A stretch of 64,000 nucleotides of DNA from Dinoroseobacter sp. (GTDB lineage Bacteria; Pseudomonadota; Alphaproteobacteria; Rhodobacterales; Rhodobacteraceae): the NCBI GenBank assembly GCA_030066795.1, contig JASJAW010000014.1:34797-98796 (forward strand). Reading direction: 5' to 3'. Shown one piece after another: positions 8,802 to 17,570 of the stretch; positions within the stretch are counted from its first letter, which is position 1; every line of letters begins with the position of its first letter. The notes below the pieces were generated by a model that was not told where the DNA came from, made no database searches, and was given only the letters and a program-made list of their open reading frames with translations. The position numbers and the translations under genes are program-made.

Positions 8802-10799
8802 TTACTCCGCAGGGGTGGCCTGAGGCGGCGGCGCACTGGATGTTCGGCGTGGCGCTCCCACGCGCAGCCGCCGGTCACTCAACGAAAAGAAGCCGCCAAT
8901 GACAAGAAAGACCGTCCCGATCCACAGGAAGTTTACGAAGGGCTCGTAAAGCACACGCAGAGTCCATTCGTCCGACGCTTCGTCCGCAGCAGGCTCGCCG
9001 ATGGTCACATAGAGGTCTCCGGCCAGCGTGGACCGGATCGCGCTTTCAGTGGTCTGCATCTGCGCAACCGGATACCAGCGGCGCTCCGGATCAAGCTGCG
9101 TGATCATCTCACCGCCCCGGAATACTGTCAGACTGCCCATATCAGAGACGTAATTCGGTCCCCGCACACGCGCGACCCCATCGAAGCGCACCTCGTAGCC
9201 GGCAATTTCAACCACTGTCCCGGGGCTGGCGAACAGCACCCGCTCATCCTTCCATGCGGAAGAGCCGACCATGCCTACAATGAGGATCGCCACACCCATA
9301 TGGGCCAGTGTCATACCATGGGCCGCACGCGGTAGGTTTTTTGCGCGGCGCAGACTTTCGGCGAAGGGCGCCTCACCCAGTTTCACGCGGGATGCCCATT
9401 CGCGCGCGGAAGCGACCAGCAGCCAACCCGCCAGACCAAAGGCAATAATCGCCAGAACCGGACCATCCGTGTCCCGCCACCAAGCCCAAAGCGCGAAGAC
9501 GAGTGCGACACCTATTGCAAGCTTCAAACGTTGCAAGGCACCCCGCAGGTCGGCACGTTTCCAACTCAGAAACGGACCGATCCCCATCAAGAATACCAAT
9601 GGCAGCATCAGCGGGATGAATGCCGCGTTGAAGAAGGGTGGACCGACAGAAATCTTATCACCGGTGATTGCCTCTAGGAACAACGGATAGAGCGTTCCGA
9701 ACAGAACAGCCGCGGTGGCCGTCGCCAGAAGCAGGTTGTTAATCAAGAGCCCCGCCTCACGAGAGATCGGCGTGAAGAGCCCCCCACCCTCCAGCGCCGG
9801 GGCGCGCCAGGCATAGAGCGTGAGCGAGCCACCGATGGACACCGCCAGCAAACCAAGAATGTAAACGCCCCGCTCCGGGTCCACTGCGAATGCGTGGACT
9901 GAAGTGAGAAGCCCAGACCGCACAATGAAGGTGCCGAGCAGCGAAAGCGAGAAGGTCAGGATGGCGAGCAAGATCGTCCAGCTTTTGAACGTATCTCGCT
10001 TCTCTGTCACGATGGCGGAGTGCAGCAGCGCAGTGCCCAAGAGCCACGGCATGAAAGAGACGTTTTCAACCGGGTCCCAAAACCACCAGCCGCCCCAGCC
10101 AAGCTCGTAATAGGCCCACCAGGACCCAAGTGCGATGCCGCCCGTCAGACTGACCCAGGCCGCAAGTGTCCACGGCCGCACCCAGCGTGCCCAGGCCGGG
10201 TCGACGCGGCCTTCTATCAGCGCCGCAACTGCGAAAGAGAAGACGATAGAGAATCCGACATAGCCCAGATAAAGCAGCGGCGGATGAAGGGCGAGACCGA
10301 TGTCCTGCAACAGTGGGTTCAGATCATTGCCGTCCATCGGTGGTGGAAACACCCGGTCGAACGGGTTCGACGTGAAGATCATAAAGGACAGGAAACCCAC
10401 CGAGATCCACGCCTGGACTGAAAGCGTCCGCGCTTTCAATCCGGCGGGAATATTTCTGCCCAGCAGCGCCACACCCGCCCCGAAAACCGCAAGGATCAGC
10501 GCCCAGAGCAGCAAAGACCCTTCATGGCTGCCCCATGTGCCCGCGACCTTGTAGATCATGGGCTTGAGGGAGTGGGAATTGGTGGCGACATTCACCACTG
10601 TAAAGTCGGAGACGATGAACGATCGCATCAGCGCAGCGAAGGCCACGGTTAGAAGTGCGCATTGGACAAGCGCCGTGGGGATCGCGCTCTGCATCCACAG
10701 TATCCGACCCCTTGAGGCACCCAGTATGGGCAGGACCGACTGCACGAGGGCGGCTGCGAGCGCAAGCATCAACGCGAACTGGCCGATTTCAGGAATCAT
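8802..10799 (-). CDS. ccmF: Cytochrome c heme lyase subunit CcmF
   Basis: A 665-residue polytopic inner-membrane protein that attaches heme to apocytochrome c together with CcmH and CcmI. It shows about 14-15 membrane helices and the tryptophan-rich WWD motif GWGGWWFWDPVENVSF around residue 230. His-containing loops (for example LHPPLLYLGY, about residue 170) fit heme handling. It is the first gene of the leftward ccmFGHI operon. ccmABCDE are not in this window and presumably lie elsewhere, as is usual in the group. Confidence 0.96.
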   Translation of the reverse strand: MIPEIGQFALMLALAAALVQSVLPILGASRGRILWMQSAIPTALVQCALLTVAFAALMRSFIVSDFTVVNVATNSHSLKPMIYKVAGTWGSHEGSLLLWALILAVFGAGVALLGRNIPAGLKARTLSVQAWISVGFLSFMIFTSNPFDRVFPPPMDGNDLNPLLQDIGLALHPPLLYLGYVGFSIVFSFAVAALIEGRVDPAWARWVRPWTLAAWVSLTGGIALGSWWAYYELGWGGWWFWDPVENVSFMPWLLGTALLHSAIVTEKRDTFKSWTILLAILTFSLSLLGTFIVRSGLLTSVHAFAVDPERGVYILGLLAVSIGGSLTLYAWRAPALEGGGLFTPISREAGLLINNLLLATATAAVLFGTLYPLFLEAITGDKISVGPPFFNAAFIPLMLPLVFLMGIGPFLSWKRADLRGALQRLKLAIGVALVFALWAWWRDTDGPVLAIIAFGLAGWLLVASAREWASRVKLGEAPFAESLRRAKNLPRAAHGMTLAHMGVAILIVGMVGSSAWKDERVLFASPGTVVEIAGYEVRFDGVARVRGPNYVSDMGSLTVFRGGEMITQLDPERRWYPVAQMQTTESAIRSTLAGDLYVTIGEPAADEASDEWTLRVLYEPFVNFLWIGTVFLVIGGFFSLSDRRLRVGAPRRTSSAPPPQATPAE

Positions 10800-10999
10800 C
10801 GCTGGTTCTCCATGGTCCGACTATGGGCAGCCCGGTCCCGGGAAGGTCAAGTTGACCCAACCGCGCGCGCCGTCACAGCGGCGTGACAGCATCCCTATGA
10901 CAGATGGTCAAAACATAGGGAAGGGAGACCCAACGCGCCACGGATTCCCGCGCGCCTGCGACAAAGGTGCGCGTGGAATGCTGGTTTCCCAAGAACGTT

Positions 11000-11419
11000 C
11001 TAGGTCTGGACCCCACCCATCTCGCAAATCAAACGCCATTCAGACTCGGTTACGGGTTGCACCGATAACCGGGAGTTCTTGACCAGAACCATCTCCGCCA
11101 GCGCCTCAGTCTCCTTTATTTCCTGAAGGGTTACAGGGCGCGCAAAAGGCTCTAACGCTCGGATATCGACACATTCCCAACGGGGATCGTCGGTGGTGCT
11201 GTCCGGGTGGATCTCGGCGCAGACCTCCACAGTGCCGACGACCGCTTTGTCTTTCTGCGAATGGTAGAAGAAGCCGCGGTCGCCCAGTTTCATCTCGCGC
11301 ATGAAATTTCGGGCCTGATAGTTACGAATGCCGTCCCATTCCTCTCCCAAAGCACCTTTTGCGACCTGTTGGTCCCAAGACCAGGTGTCAGGCTCGGATT
11401 TGAAGAGCCAGTATCTCAT
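11000..11419 (-). CDS. EVE-domain protein
   Basis: A 139-residue protein consisting of one EVE domain, a PUA-like fold thought to bind modified bases in nucleic acids. Typical features are the start MRYWLFKSEPDTWSWD, the GIRNYQARNFMREMKLGD core with FFYHS, and a late V(K)NSRLSVQPV strand. The ATG at 11419 overlaps the yciI-like stop (TGATG), so I prefer it to the longer frame beginning at 11551. It is the last gene of the leftward tsaD-gpsA-yciI-EVE operon, an arrangement I believe is common in Rhodobacterales. Its exact substrate is unknown. Confidence 0.92.
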   Translation of the reverse strand: MRYWLFKSEPDTWSWDQQVAKGALGEEWDGIRNYQARNFMREMKLGDRGFFYHSQKDKAVVGTVEVCAEIHPDSTTDDPRWECVDIRALEPFARPVTLQEIKETEALAEMVLVKNSRLSVQPVTESEWRLICEMGGVQT

Positions 11420-11691
11420 CAGCCGATCACCCGGTTCCAATGGCGGAGTTCGACGCTTTCGAACAACCCCGCCTTGCCATAGGGATCGCCTGCTGCAAAA
11501 GCCTGCGCCGCTTCCATGTCCTGCACATCGAGAATGATGAGCGAGCCGCACATCTCCCCAGTGTTTGATATGAATGGCCCCGCCTGCTGAACCACACCGC
11601 TCTCTTTGAGGTAGGCGACATGCGCCTCCCGGTTGGCTTTCCGGGTTTCGAGCGCGCCAGGATTGTCGATGGCTATTAGGGCAATGAGCAT
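11419..11691 (-). CDS. YciI-like protein
   Basis: A 90-residue single-domain YciI-family protein with a ferredoxin-like fold. The sequence shows the family pattern of a first strand MLIALIAIDNPGAL, a helix with R-x-x-H (REAHVAYL), then GPF, GSLIILDV and the DPYGKAGLFESVEL segment. The His and Asp that form the putative active site are present. The biochemical role of the family is poorly defined. It is coupled to the EVE gene by overlapping stop and start and follows gpsA by one base. Confidence 0.9.
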   Translation of the reverse strand: MLIALIAIDNPGALETRKANREAHVAYLKESGVVQQAGPFISNTGEMCGSLIILDVQDMEAAQAFAAGDPYGKAGLFESVELRHWNRVIG

Positions 11692-11692
11692 T

Positions 11693-12652
11693 TTATTCCT
11701 CTCGCAATTCTCTGGCCAGCAGCGTTTCCATCGCCTCGCGCACGGTTAGCGATTGGCCCAGAACAGCCGATACCATCGTGCAGATCGGCATGTCGAGGCC
11801 CTGTTCTGAGGCGATCCGCGCAACAGCCCGAGCGGTGGCGCGGCCTTCCACCGTCGTCCCCTCTGGCAGCGAAGTGCCTGCACCAAGCGCCTGACCAAAG
11901 GCGAAATTGCGCGATTGCGCAGAGGTGGCGGTCAGCACCATGTCGCCAAATCCCGAGAGGCCCAGAAGCGTTTCAGGTTCTGCGCCCATCGCCTCCGCAA
12001 AGCGCTGCATTTCGACAAATCCACGAGTCATGAGCGCCGCACGCGCGGACTCGCCCAGACCAGCCCCGATCACCAATCCGGCGGCAATGGCGACCACGTT
12101 CTTAAGTGCGCCACCTAGTTCCGCCCCTGTGGGGTCGCTGCTGCGATAAATGCGCAACGTGTCGGTTGCGAGCGCGTGTTGCAGGCTCACGCCGCGCGCA
12201 ATGTCGCGACACGCGAGTGTGAGAGCTGTCGGCAGGCCCCGTGCGATATCGGCGGCAAAACTTGGACCCGTCAGGATAGCCGGCTTGGCGTCGGGGGCAC
12301 CGTCGGCGATCACCCCGGTTGGGCCTTTGCCCGTGGACAGGTCGATCCCCTTACAGCAGGCCACAAGGGCAGTTCCAGGAGCTGGTGGTGCGAGAGCGAG
12401 GTGCCCAGACAGAGCCTGCATCGGCACCGCGAGCAGTCGGATGTCGGCAGTAAGATCTGTCAAATCCTGTGTTACTGAGACGGTTTCTGGCAGCGATACC
12501 CCTGGAAGGCGGGGAATTGCACGCGTCCTGCGCATGGCATCGGCCTGAACTGCATCCCGCGCCCAAAGCATTACATCGCGCCCGCCTCGCGAAAGCGCAA
12601 TAGCCAGAGCGCTGCCGAACGCGCCCGCCCCGGTGATGTCGATCCGCTTCAC
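11693..12652 (-). CDS. gpsA: Glycerol-3-phosphate dehydrogenase [NAD(P)+]
   Basis: A 319-residue cytoplasmic enzyme reducing dihydroxyacetone phosphate to sn-glycerol 3-phosphate for phospholipid synthesis. The N-terminal Rossmann motif [10 protein letters not shown], the LVACCKGID motif, the catalytic-lysine segment [11 protein letters not shown] and the [11 protein letters not shown] loop are all present. The start is a GTG at 12652 that overlaps the tsaD stop (GTGA), showing translational coupling. Length is normal for the family. Confidence 0.96.
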   Translation of the reverse strand: MKRIDITGAGAFGSALAIALSRGGRDVMLWARDAVQADAMRRTRAIPRLPGVSLPETVSVTQDLTDLTADIRLLAVPMQALSGHLALAPPAPGTALVACCKGIDLSTGKGPTGVIADGAPDAKPAILTGPSFAADIARGLPTALTLACRDIARGVSLQHALATDTLRIYRSSDPTGAELGGALKNVVAIAAGLVIGAGLGESARAALMTRGFVEMQRFAEAMGAEPETLLGLSGFGDMVLTATSAQSRNFAFGQALGAGTSLPEGTTVEGRATARAVARIASEQGLDMPICTMVSAVLGQSLTVREAMETLLARELREE

Positions 12653-13731
12653 GCTTTGGCGCCCTTTTTCCCTGAACCCAGCAGCGCAGGAGCAGTTTCA
12701 TCCAACGGCCATCTTGGGCGGGCTTTGAGCGTCATGTCTGATCGTCGACCAGCCCGATAGGCCTCTGCCCCGGCCCATGCAATCATTGCAGCATTGTCAG
12801 TACAATAGGCCAGCGGCGGTGCGACAAATGTCAGGTCCAGACTTTGCGACAGATCGGTCAGCGCATCCCTGATCGGACCGTTCGCCGCGACACCACCCGC
12901 AACTGCGAACCCGGTGATCCCTGGGCTGGCCGCGAGCGCTCGCCTTGATTTTTCGACAAGAACATCAACCACGGCCGCTTGAAATCCAACACAGAGGTCC
13001 GCGCGGTCCTGCGCAGTCAACCCGCCTTTATCTGCAATCACCCCATCGCGCGCCCGTAACAGAGCCGTTTTCAGACCTGAAAATGACATGTCGCAGCCTG
13101 CTCGGTCGAGCAACGGGCGCGGGAAAGAGAACCGCTGCGCATCACCCTTGGCAGCCTCGGCCTCGACCGCCGGCCCACCGGGTTGCGCTAATCCAAGTAG
13201 CTTTGCAGTCTTGTCGAACGCCTCTCCCGGCGCGTCGTCAATGGTGCCCCCAAGACGCGTGAAATCCTCCGGCCCGTTTACGCGCAGAAACTGGCAATGC
13301 CCGCCGGAAACCAGCAGCAGAAGATAGGGGAAGCGCATCTGGTCCGTAAACCGCGGGGTCAGGGCATGGCCTGCCAGATGGTTGACGCCAATCATCGGAA
13401 TGCCGAGCGATGCAGACAGGCCCTTGGCTAGCATCACCCCGGCCAGCACGCCTCCGATCAGCCCGGGCCCGGCTGTCACAGCGATAAGGTCAACAGCCTT
13501 CAAGTCCAGTTCGGCCTTATTTAGAGCCTGTTTTACGGCCAAGTCCAGTTTCTCGGTATGCGCGCGCGCTGCAAGTTCGGGCACCACTCCACCATAAGCC
13601 TCGTGTATGGATTCCTGTCCGAAAACCTCGGATGTGATGACCTCTGCAATGTCGCCGTCAATACACAGGATTGCGGCAGCGGTGTCGTCACAGCTGCTTT
13701 CTATACCCAAGACTGTCAGAGGTTTGCCCAT
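12649..13731 (-). CDS. tsaD: tRNA N6-adenosine threonylcarbamoyltransferase TsaD
   Basis: A 360-residue ASKHA-fold enzyme that transfers the threonylcarbamoyl group to A37 of ANN-decoding tRNAs. It starts [17 protein letters not shown], followed by the metal-binding HLAGH pair, VSGGHCQF, and the [12 protein letters not shown] nucleotide-binding loop. The frame runs open upstream to 14145, but that part overlaps hemD and has no family similarity, so the ATG at 13731 is the start. It is divergent from hemD across 45 bp. Confidence 0.96.
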   Translation of the reverse strand: MGKPLTVLGIESSCDDTAAAILCIDGDIAEVITSEVFGQESIHEAYGGVVPELAARAHTEKLDLAVKQALNKAELDLKAVDLIAVTAGPGLIGGVLAGVMLAKGLSASLGIPMIGVNHLAGHALTPRFTDQMRFPYLLLLVSGGHCQFLRVNGPEDFTRLGGTIDDAPGEAFDKTAKLLGLAQPGGPAVEAEAAKGDAQRFSFPRPLLDRAGCDMSFSGLKTALLRARDGVIADKGGLTAQDRADLCVGFQAAVVDVLVEKSRRALAASPGITGFAVAGGVAANGPIRDALTDLSQSLDLTFVAPPLAYCTDNAAMIAWAGAEAYRAGRRSDMTLKARPRWPLDETAPALLGSGKKGAKA

Positions 13732-13776
13732 GCCCTTTCCTTGCGTGGTGGTCTGACCGCAGGTAACACCGTGGAC

Positions 13777-14502
13777 ATGTCCGCACAACACCGCGTCCCC
13801 GTCATCCTGACCCGCGCTCTGGCGCAGGCCGAGCGGTTCGCAGAGACGCTTCCTACTGAAACGCAGGCGGTTTTCTCTCCGCTGCTGGAAATCTTGTTGC
13901 TTCCCGTGCAGGATCGGCCAAACGCATCTGAGATCTTGCTCTTCACTTCGGAGAACGGCGTGATGTCCATCGCGGCAACAGGCGCCGCGCACTCTGGGCA
14001 AATGGCCTTGTGCGTCGGAAAAAGGACTGCAGAAGTTGCTCAAGCGGCAGGTTTTGATGCGACAAGTGCTGATGGTTCGGCGGCTGATCTGATCCAACTG
14101 GCGTTGACCACTTCTGGCCCGTTTACCCATGTGCGCGGCGTTCATACCAGAGGCGACATCGCAGAAACGCTACGCGCTGCTGGTTACACGTGCCGAGAAC
14201 TCGTGCTCTATGATCAGATCGAACGTCCTCTCAGCGCGGAGGCCAGCGACATACTTTCTACGGATCAGCCCTGTCTCGTGCCGCTTTTTTCACGACGCAC
14301 GGCAAAACTCTTTCTCCGAGAGCAACCGAAGGCAGTATCAGCCCACATAATCTGCCTGAGTACGTCGGTTGCCGACGCTCTTTCGACTGGGAGCTACGCA
14401 TCCGTTTCCACAAGCCGTGCACCGAGGGCAGATGCCCTGTTATCTGAGCTATCCGATCGCCTTAGAGCCATACGCCTTGAGGCAAAGGGGGTGTCTGGGT
14501 AG
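13777..14502 (+). CDS. hemD: Uroporphyrinogen-III synthase
   Basis: A 241-residue enzyme that closes and inverts hydroxymethylbilane to uroporphyrinogen III, the common precursor of heme and bacteriochlorophyll. This family is poorly conserved. The support is the start [19 protein letters not shown], the [10 protein letters not shown] segment, a Gly-rich [18 protein letters not shown] motif, and the position upstream of a mitofilin-like gene and hemY, which is the standard order in Rhodobacterales. The ATG at 13777 is used; an in-frame GTG at 13771 sits at better spacing from an AGGT and is an alternative. Confidence 0.88.
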   Translation: MSAQHRVPVILTRALAQAERFAETLPTETQAVFSPLLEILLLPVQDRPNASEILLFTSENGVMSIAATGAAHSGQMALCVGKRTAEVAQAAGFDATSADGSAADLIQLALTTSGPFTHVRGVHTRGDIAETLRAAGYTCRELVLYDQIERPLSAEASDILSTDQPCLVPLFSRRTAKLFLREQPKAVSAHIICLSTSVADALSTGSYASVSTSRAPRADALLSELSDRLRAIRLEAKGVSG

Positions 14503-14571
14503 CATGTCGCTGGTGTGTGTCCGGGCAGAGGATTCGCACGACAGCGATATTCAGTTACAAGGATTGCCTCA

Positions 14572-15996
14572 GTGTCAGATCCCAAATCCAAGAACGAACC
14601 CGAAAAACCAGAGGATCTGGAGACAGAGATAGAAACGCCGGAAGAAAAAACAGACGAGATCGACGCATCTTCGAAAGAGCCTGAACAACCAGGTCAAGAC
14701 ATCGAAGAGGCAGAAGTGCTGGATGACGACGAGACGGTCGAGGCTTCAACAGAAGCGAATGAGACGCAAGCGGAGGACTCGACAGCTGAGTCTGACGACA
14801 ATCTGTCTGATCCCGTAGCGGAAGACGCAGAACAAGTCGACGAGACAGTCGAAGATACTGTTGAGCAAGAAGACCTTGCCGACGTCACACCCGAACCGGA
14901 CACGGCTGAAGCAGCAAACGAAACGACACCTCCACCCTCTCAGGAGAAAAAGAGCGGCGGCTTCTTCGGAACATTCCTCGGCGGCGTGGTTGCTGCGGGG
15001 CTTGGCTTCGGGCTTTGCTACTATCTGGTCAACCAAGGAATACTGGGCACAGGTGGTGAAGACGCTTTTGCCGAAGAACGCGCGCAGATCGGCGCGCTTC
15101 AGGAGCAGATCGCCGTGCTGCAGACGCAAGTCGCCGAAGGCGGCGAAGATCCTCGTGTCGGCCCGCTCGCCGAAGGGCTTTCGAACACAGAAGGTCTGAT
15201 CAGCGCGCTGCAGGGGGAGATCGATGCGGTGCAATCCGAAGTCGAAGCGCAGGAAGGTGTTCTGGCAGGCCTGGGCGATGAACTTGGTACAGTGAATGCA
15301 CAACTGGACGCAATTGCCGATATGCCCGTTGGGACCGGAGGCGCTGAAACAGCGGCGGTAGCTGCGCTTCAGGCACAGCTTCAAGCGCAGCAAGCCGAGA
15401 ACTCCGAGATGCAGGCGCAGCTTCAGGAGATGGCGGAAGCTGCCCGCGCCGAGATGGAGGACGTTCGCGCGCGCGCAGGCGCCTTACAGGCCGAAACGCA
15501 AGCCGCTGTGGACGAGGCGACCAACCGGGCGGCTCTGGCCAACTTGACCTCCTCTATTGAAAGCGGAACGCCACTTGCCGCGGCATTAGCCAGTATTACC
15601 GGCGATGTCCCCGAGGCACTCAGCGCTGTGTCCGATAGCGGCGTAAAAACGGTTCTTGAACTTCAGAATGCGTTCCCGGCAGCTGCGAGGGCCGGTCTCT
15701 CGGATTCCTTGAAAGTAACGGTTGGCGACGACCCAGGGGATCGGATAATGGCGTTCCTTCAGTCTCAGGTCGGTGCGCGCTCGCTCGAAGCCCGCGAAGG
15801 CGACGACCCTGACGCAATCCTGGCACGGGCACAGGAGGCTGTGTCCAGCGCGCGATTTGCCGACGCTCTAGCGGAGATCGCGACCCTTCCTGATGAAGGA
15901 CAGGCGGCCATGGCCGGTTGGACTGCAGACGCGCAAGCCCGCGTCGACGCCGTGGCAGCGCGGGATGCGCTGACTGCCGAACTGATTTCGAACTGA
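14572..15996 (+). CDS. Mitofilin-family inner-membrane protein (COG4223-like)
   Basis: A 474-residue bitopic protein. Residues 1-125 are extremely acidic and low-complexity (Glu/Asp/Thr-rich). One membrane helix follows at about 127-150, then a long coiled coil rich in Ala, Gln and Glu (about 160-320) and a compact helical C-terminal domain. This is the layout of alphaproteobacterial mitofilin/Mic60-like proteins, which in some phototrophs shape intracytoplasmic membranes. The start is a GTG at 14572 with AAGG upstream. It lies between hemD and hemY and probably shares their transcript. A role in membrane architecture is inferred from the family. Confidence 0.85.
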   Translation: MSDPKSKNEPEKPEDLETEIETPEEKTDEIDASSKEPEQPGQDIEEAEVLDDDETVEASTEANETQAEDSTAESDDNLSDPVAEDAEQVDETVEDTVEQEDLADVTPEPDTAEAANETTPPPSQEKKSGGFFGTFLGGVVAAGLGFGLCYYLVNQGILGTGGEDAFAEERAQIGALQEQIAVLQTQVAEGGEDPRVGPLAEGLSNTEGLISALQGEIDAVQSEVEAQEGVLAGLGDELGTVNAQLDAIADMPVGTGGAETAAVAALQAQLQAQQAENSEMQAQLQEMAEAARAEMEDVRARAGALQAETQAAVDEATNRAALANLTSSIESGTPLAAALASITGDVPEALSAVSDSGVKTVLELQNAFPAAARAGLSDSLKVTVGDDPGDRIMAFLQSQVGARSLEAREGDDPDAILARAQEAVSSARFADALAEIATLPDEGQAAMAGWTADAQARVDAVAARDALTAELISN

Positions 15997-16006
15997 GGGC
16001 GCTCTG

Positions 16007-17491
16007 ATGCTTTGGTCACTTGTAAAAATTCTTTTGTTTGTCTGCCTAGTTGCGGCGCTGACCTTCGGCGCCACGTTCCTGTCGGAAACGGGTGAGACTA
16101 TTCGGATCACTGCCGCCGGCGTCGAGTTTTCGCTCACGCCATTGGCCGCTGTCGTCTTCATGCTCGTGTTGTTGGCGTCGGCCTGGCTGTTGTTCAAACT
16201 GGCCGGATTGCTGCTCGCCTGCCTGAAGTTCCTGAACGGCGACGAAACCGCGATCTCGCGCTTTTTCACAAAGAACCGGGAGCGCAAAGGGTTCGAAGCG
16301 ATGGCGCAGGGCATGATGGCACTGGCCGCGGGCGAGCCACGTGCTGCAATGTCAAAGGCAATGCGCGCAGAACGTTACCTTCACCGTCCGGACCTGACGA
16401 ACCTTCTCATGGCTCAATCGGCCGAAGCTTCTGGCGACACAGCTAAGGCCACCGAAGTCTACAAGTCCATGCTTGCGGACGACCGCACCAAGTTCGTAGG
16501 AGTACGCGGGTTGCTGTCGCAGAAGTTGGCAGAGGGGGATACCGAAACCGCCTATGCCCTGGCGCAAAAGGCTTTTGCTCTGAAACCCCGGCATGATGAA
16601 ATGCAGAACACCCTTCTGCGGCTTCAGGCAGGTGCCGAAGACTGGTCCGGCGCCCGGAAAACGCTTTCAGCGAAATTGAAATCCGGCACGCTGCCACGCG
16701 ACGTTCACAGGCGCCGGGACGCAGTGCTCGCATATTGCAATGCAGAAGAGAGTATGGAAGCCGGTGACAGCGCAAAGGCTGGCGCATTGTCAGGCGAGGC
16801 GATTAAGATGGCGCCCGGTTTTGTTCCGGCAGCCGCTCTACATGCGCGGACACAAATTGCCGCCGGACAAGGTCGGTTAGCCAGCAAGACGATCAAGCGC
16901 GCTTGGAGCGAGTCACCGCACCCAGAACTTGCAGCCGCCTATGCGGAGATCGAACCGAACGAAAGCAGCGCTGCGCGGATCAAGCGTTTTGAAGCCTTGG
17001 TCAAGCCGAACCCCGATCATCTGGAGTCGAAACTTGTGATGGCCGAACTGTTCATCACAGCGGAGGATTTTCCGGCCGCACGCCGCGCTCTCGGTGATCT
17101 TTACGAAACAGCGCCCAGCGCTCGGTCCTTGACCATCATGGCCGCAATCGAGCGTGGCGAAGGCGGGAGCGATGCCGTTGTCCGCGGCTGGCTTGCTAAA
17201 GCCGTTACCGCGTCGCGCGGGCCACAGTGGGTCTGCGGGAACTGCCACAAGATCCATGGCGCTTGGGTGCCCATTTGCGGCAACTGCGACGCGTTTGACA
17301 GCCTGGCATGGGTCGAACCGCCAGAGGAGGCGAACGGCGCACCAGGGAATGCAGAAATGCTTCCCCTGATCGTGGGGCTGTTAGAGGACAGAGACACGCC
17401 ACAGGAAGATGAGATAGAAAGCAATGTTGTCGACATCAGTCCCGAAACTGATGACGCAGAGCCGGTTGAGCAAAAAGCGTCTGCCGTCTGA
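16007..17491 (+). CDS. HemY-family tetratricopeptide membrane protein
   Basis: A 494-residue protein with the HemY N-terminal domain: two membrane helices (about 5-27 and 42-66) followed by FLNGDETAISRFFTKNRERKG. TPR-like helix pairs follow. Near the C-terminus is a zinc-ribbon-like pair of CxxC motifs, CGNC at 410-413 and CGNC at 424-427, then an acidic tail. It follows the mitofilin-like gene by 10 bases. The HemY name reflects gene position next to hemD; it is not the protoporphyrinogen oxidase of the same name. Its function in tetrapyrrole metabolism is unproven. Confidence 0.88.
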   Translation: MLWSLVKILLFVCLVAALTFGATFLSETGETIRITAAGVEFSLTPLAAVVFMLVLLASAWLLFKLAGLLLACLKFLNGDETAISRFFTKNRERKGFEAMAQGMMALAAGEPRAAMSKAMRAERYLHRPDLTNLLMAQSAEASGDTAKATEVYKSMLADDRTKFVGVRGLLSQKLAEGDTETAYALAQKAFALKPRHDEMQNTLLRLQAGAEDWSGARKTLSAKLKSGTLPRDVHRRRDAVLAYCNAEESMEAGDSAKAGALSGEAIKMAPGFVPAAALHARTQIAAGQGRLASKTIKRAWSESPHPELAAAYAEIEPNESSAARIKRFEALVKPNPDHLESKLVMAELFITAEDFPAARRALGDLYETAPSARSLTIMAAIERGEGGSDAVVRGWLAKAVTASRGPQWVCGNCHKIHGAWVPICGNCDAFDSLAWVEPPEEANGAPGNAEMLPLIVGLLEDRDTPQEDEIESNVVDISPETDDAEPVEQKASAV

Positions 17492-17516
17492 CGGGCTTCG
17501 ACCATCGTAGCAACGA

Positions 17517-17552
17517 GAAAGCGGCGTGGGGCAAATGCTCCACGCCGCTTTC
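17517..17552. terminator. Strong hairpin between convergent hemY and LH2 operons
   Basis: Perfect inverted repeat with arms GAAAGCGGCGTGG (17517-17529) and CCACGCCGCTTTC (17540-17552) around a 10-base loop. It lies between the stop of the hemY-like gene and the stop of the puc repeat protein. The A/T-ended arms give a short T run on either strand, so it probably terminates both convergent transcripts. Confidence 0.85.
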
Positions 17553-17570
17553 GTTTGGAAAATGCTCTGT

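Noticed and set aside
10801..10999. Possible small gene between ccmF and the EVE gene
   Set aside because: The plus-strand frame there is short, has no ribosome site and overlaps both neighbours; no family match.
13732..14145. N-terminal extension of the TsaD reading frame
   Set aside because: It overlaps hemD in antisense, has no TsaD family similarity, and the family start [13 protein letters not shown] lies at 13731.
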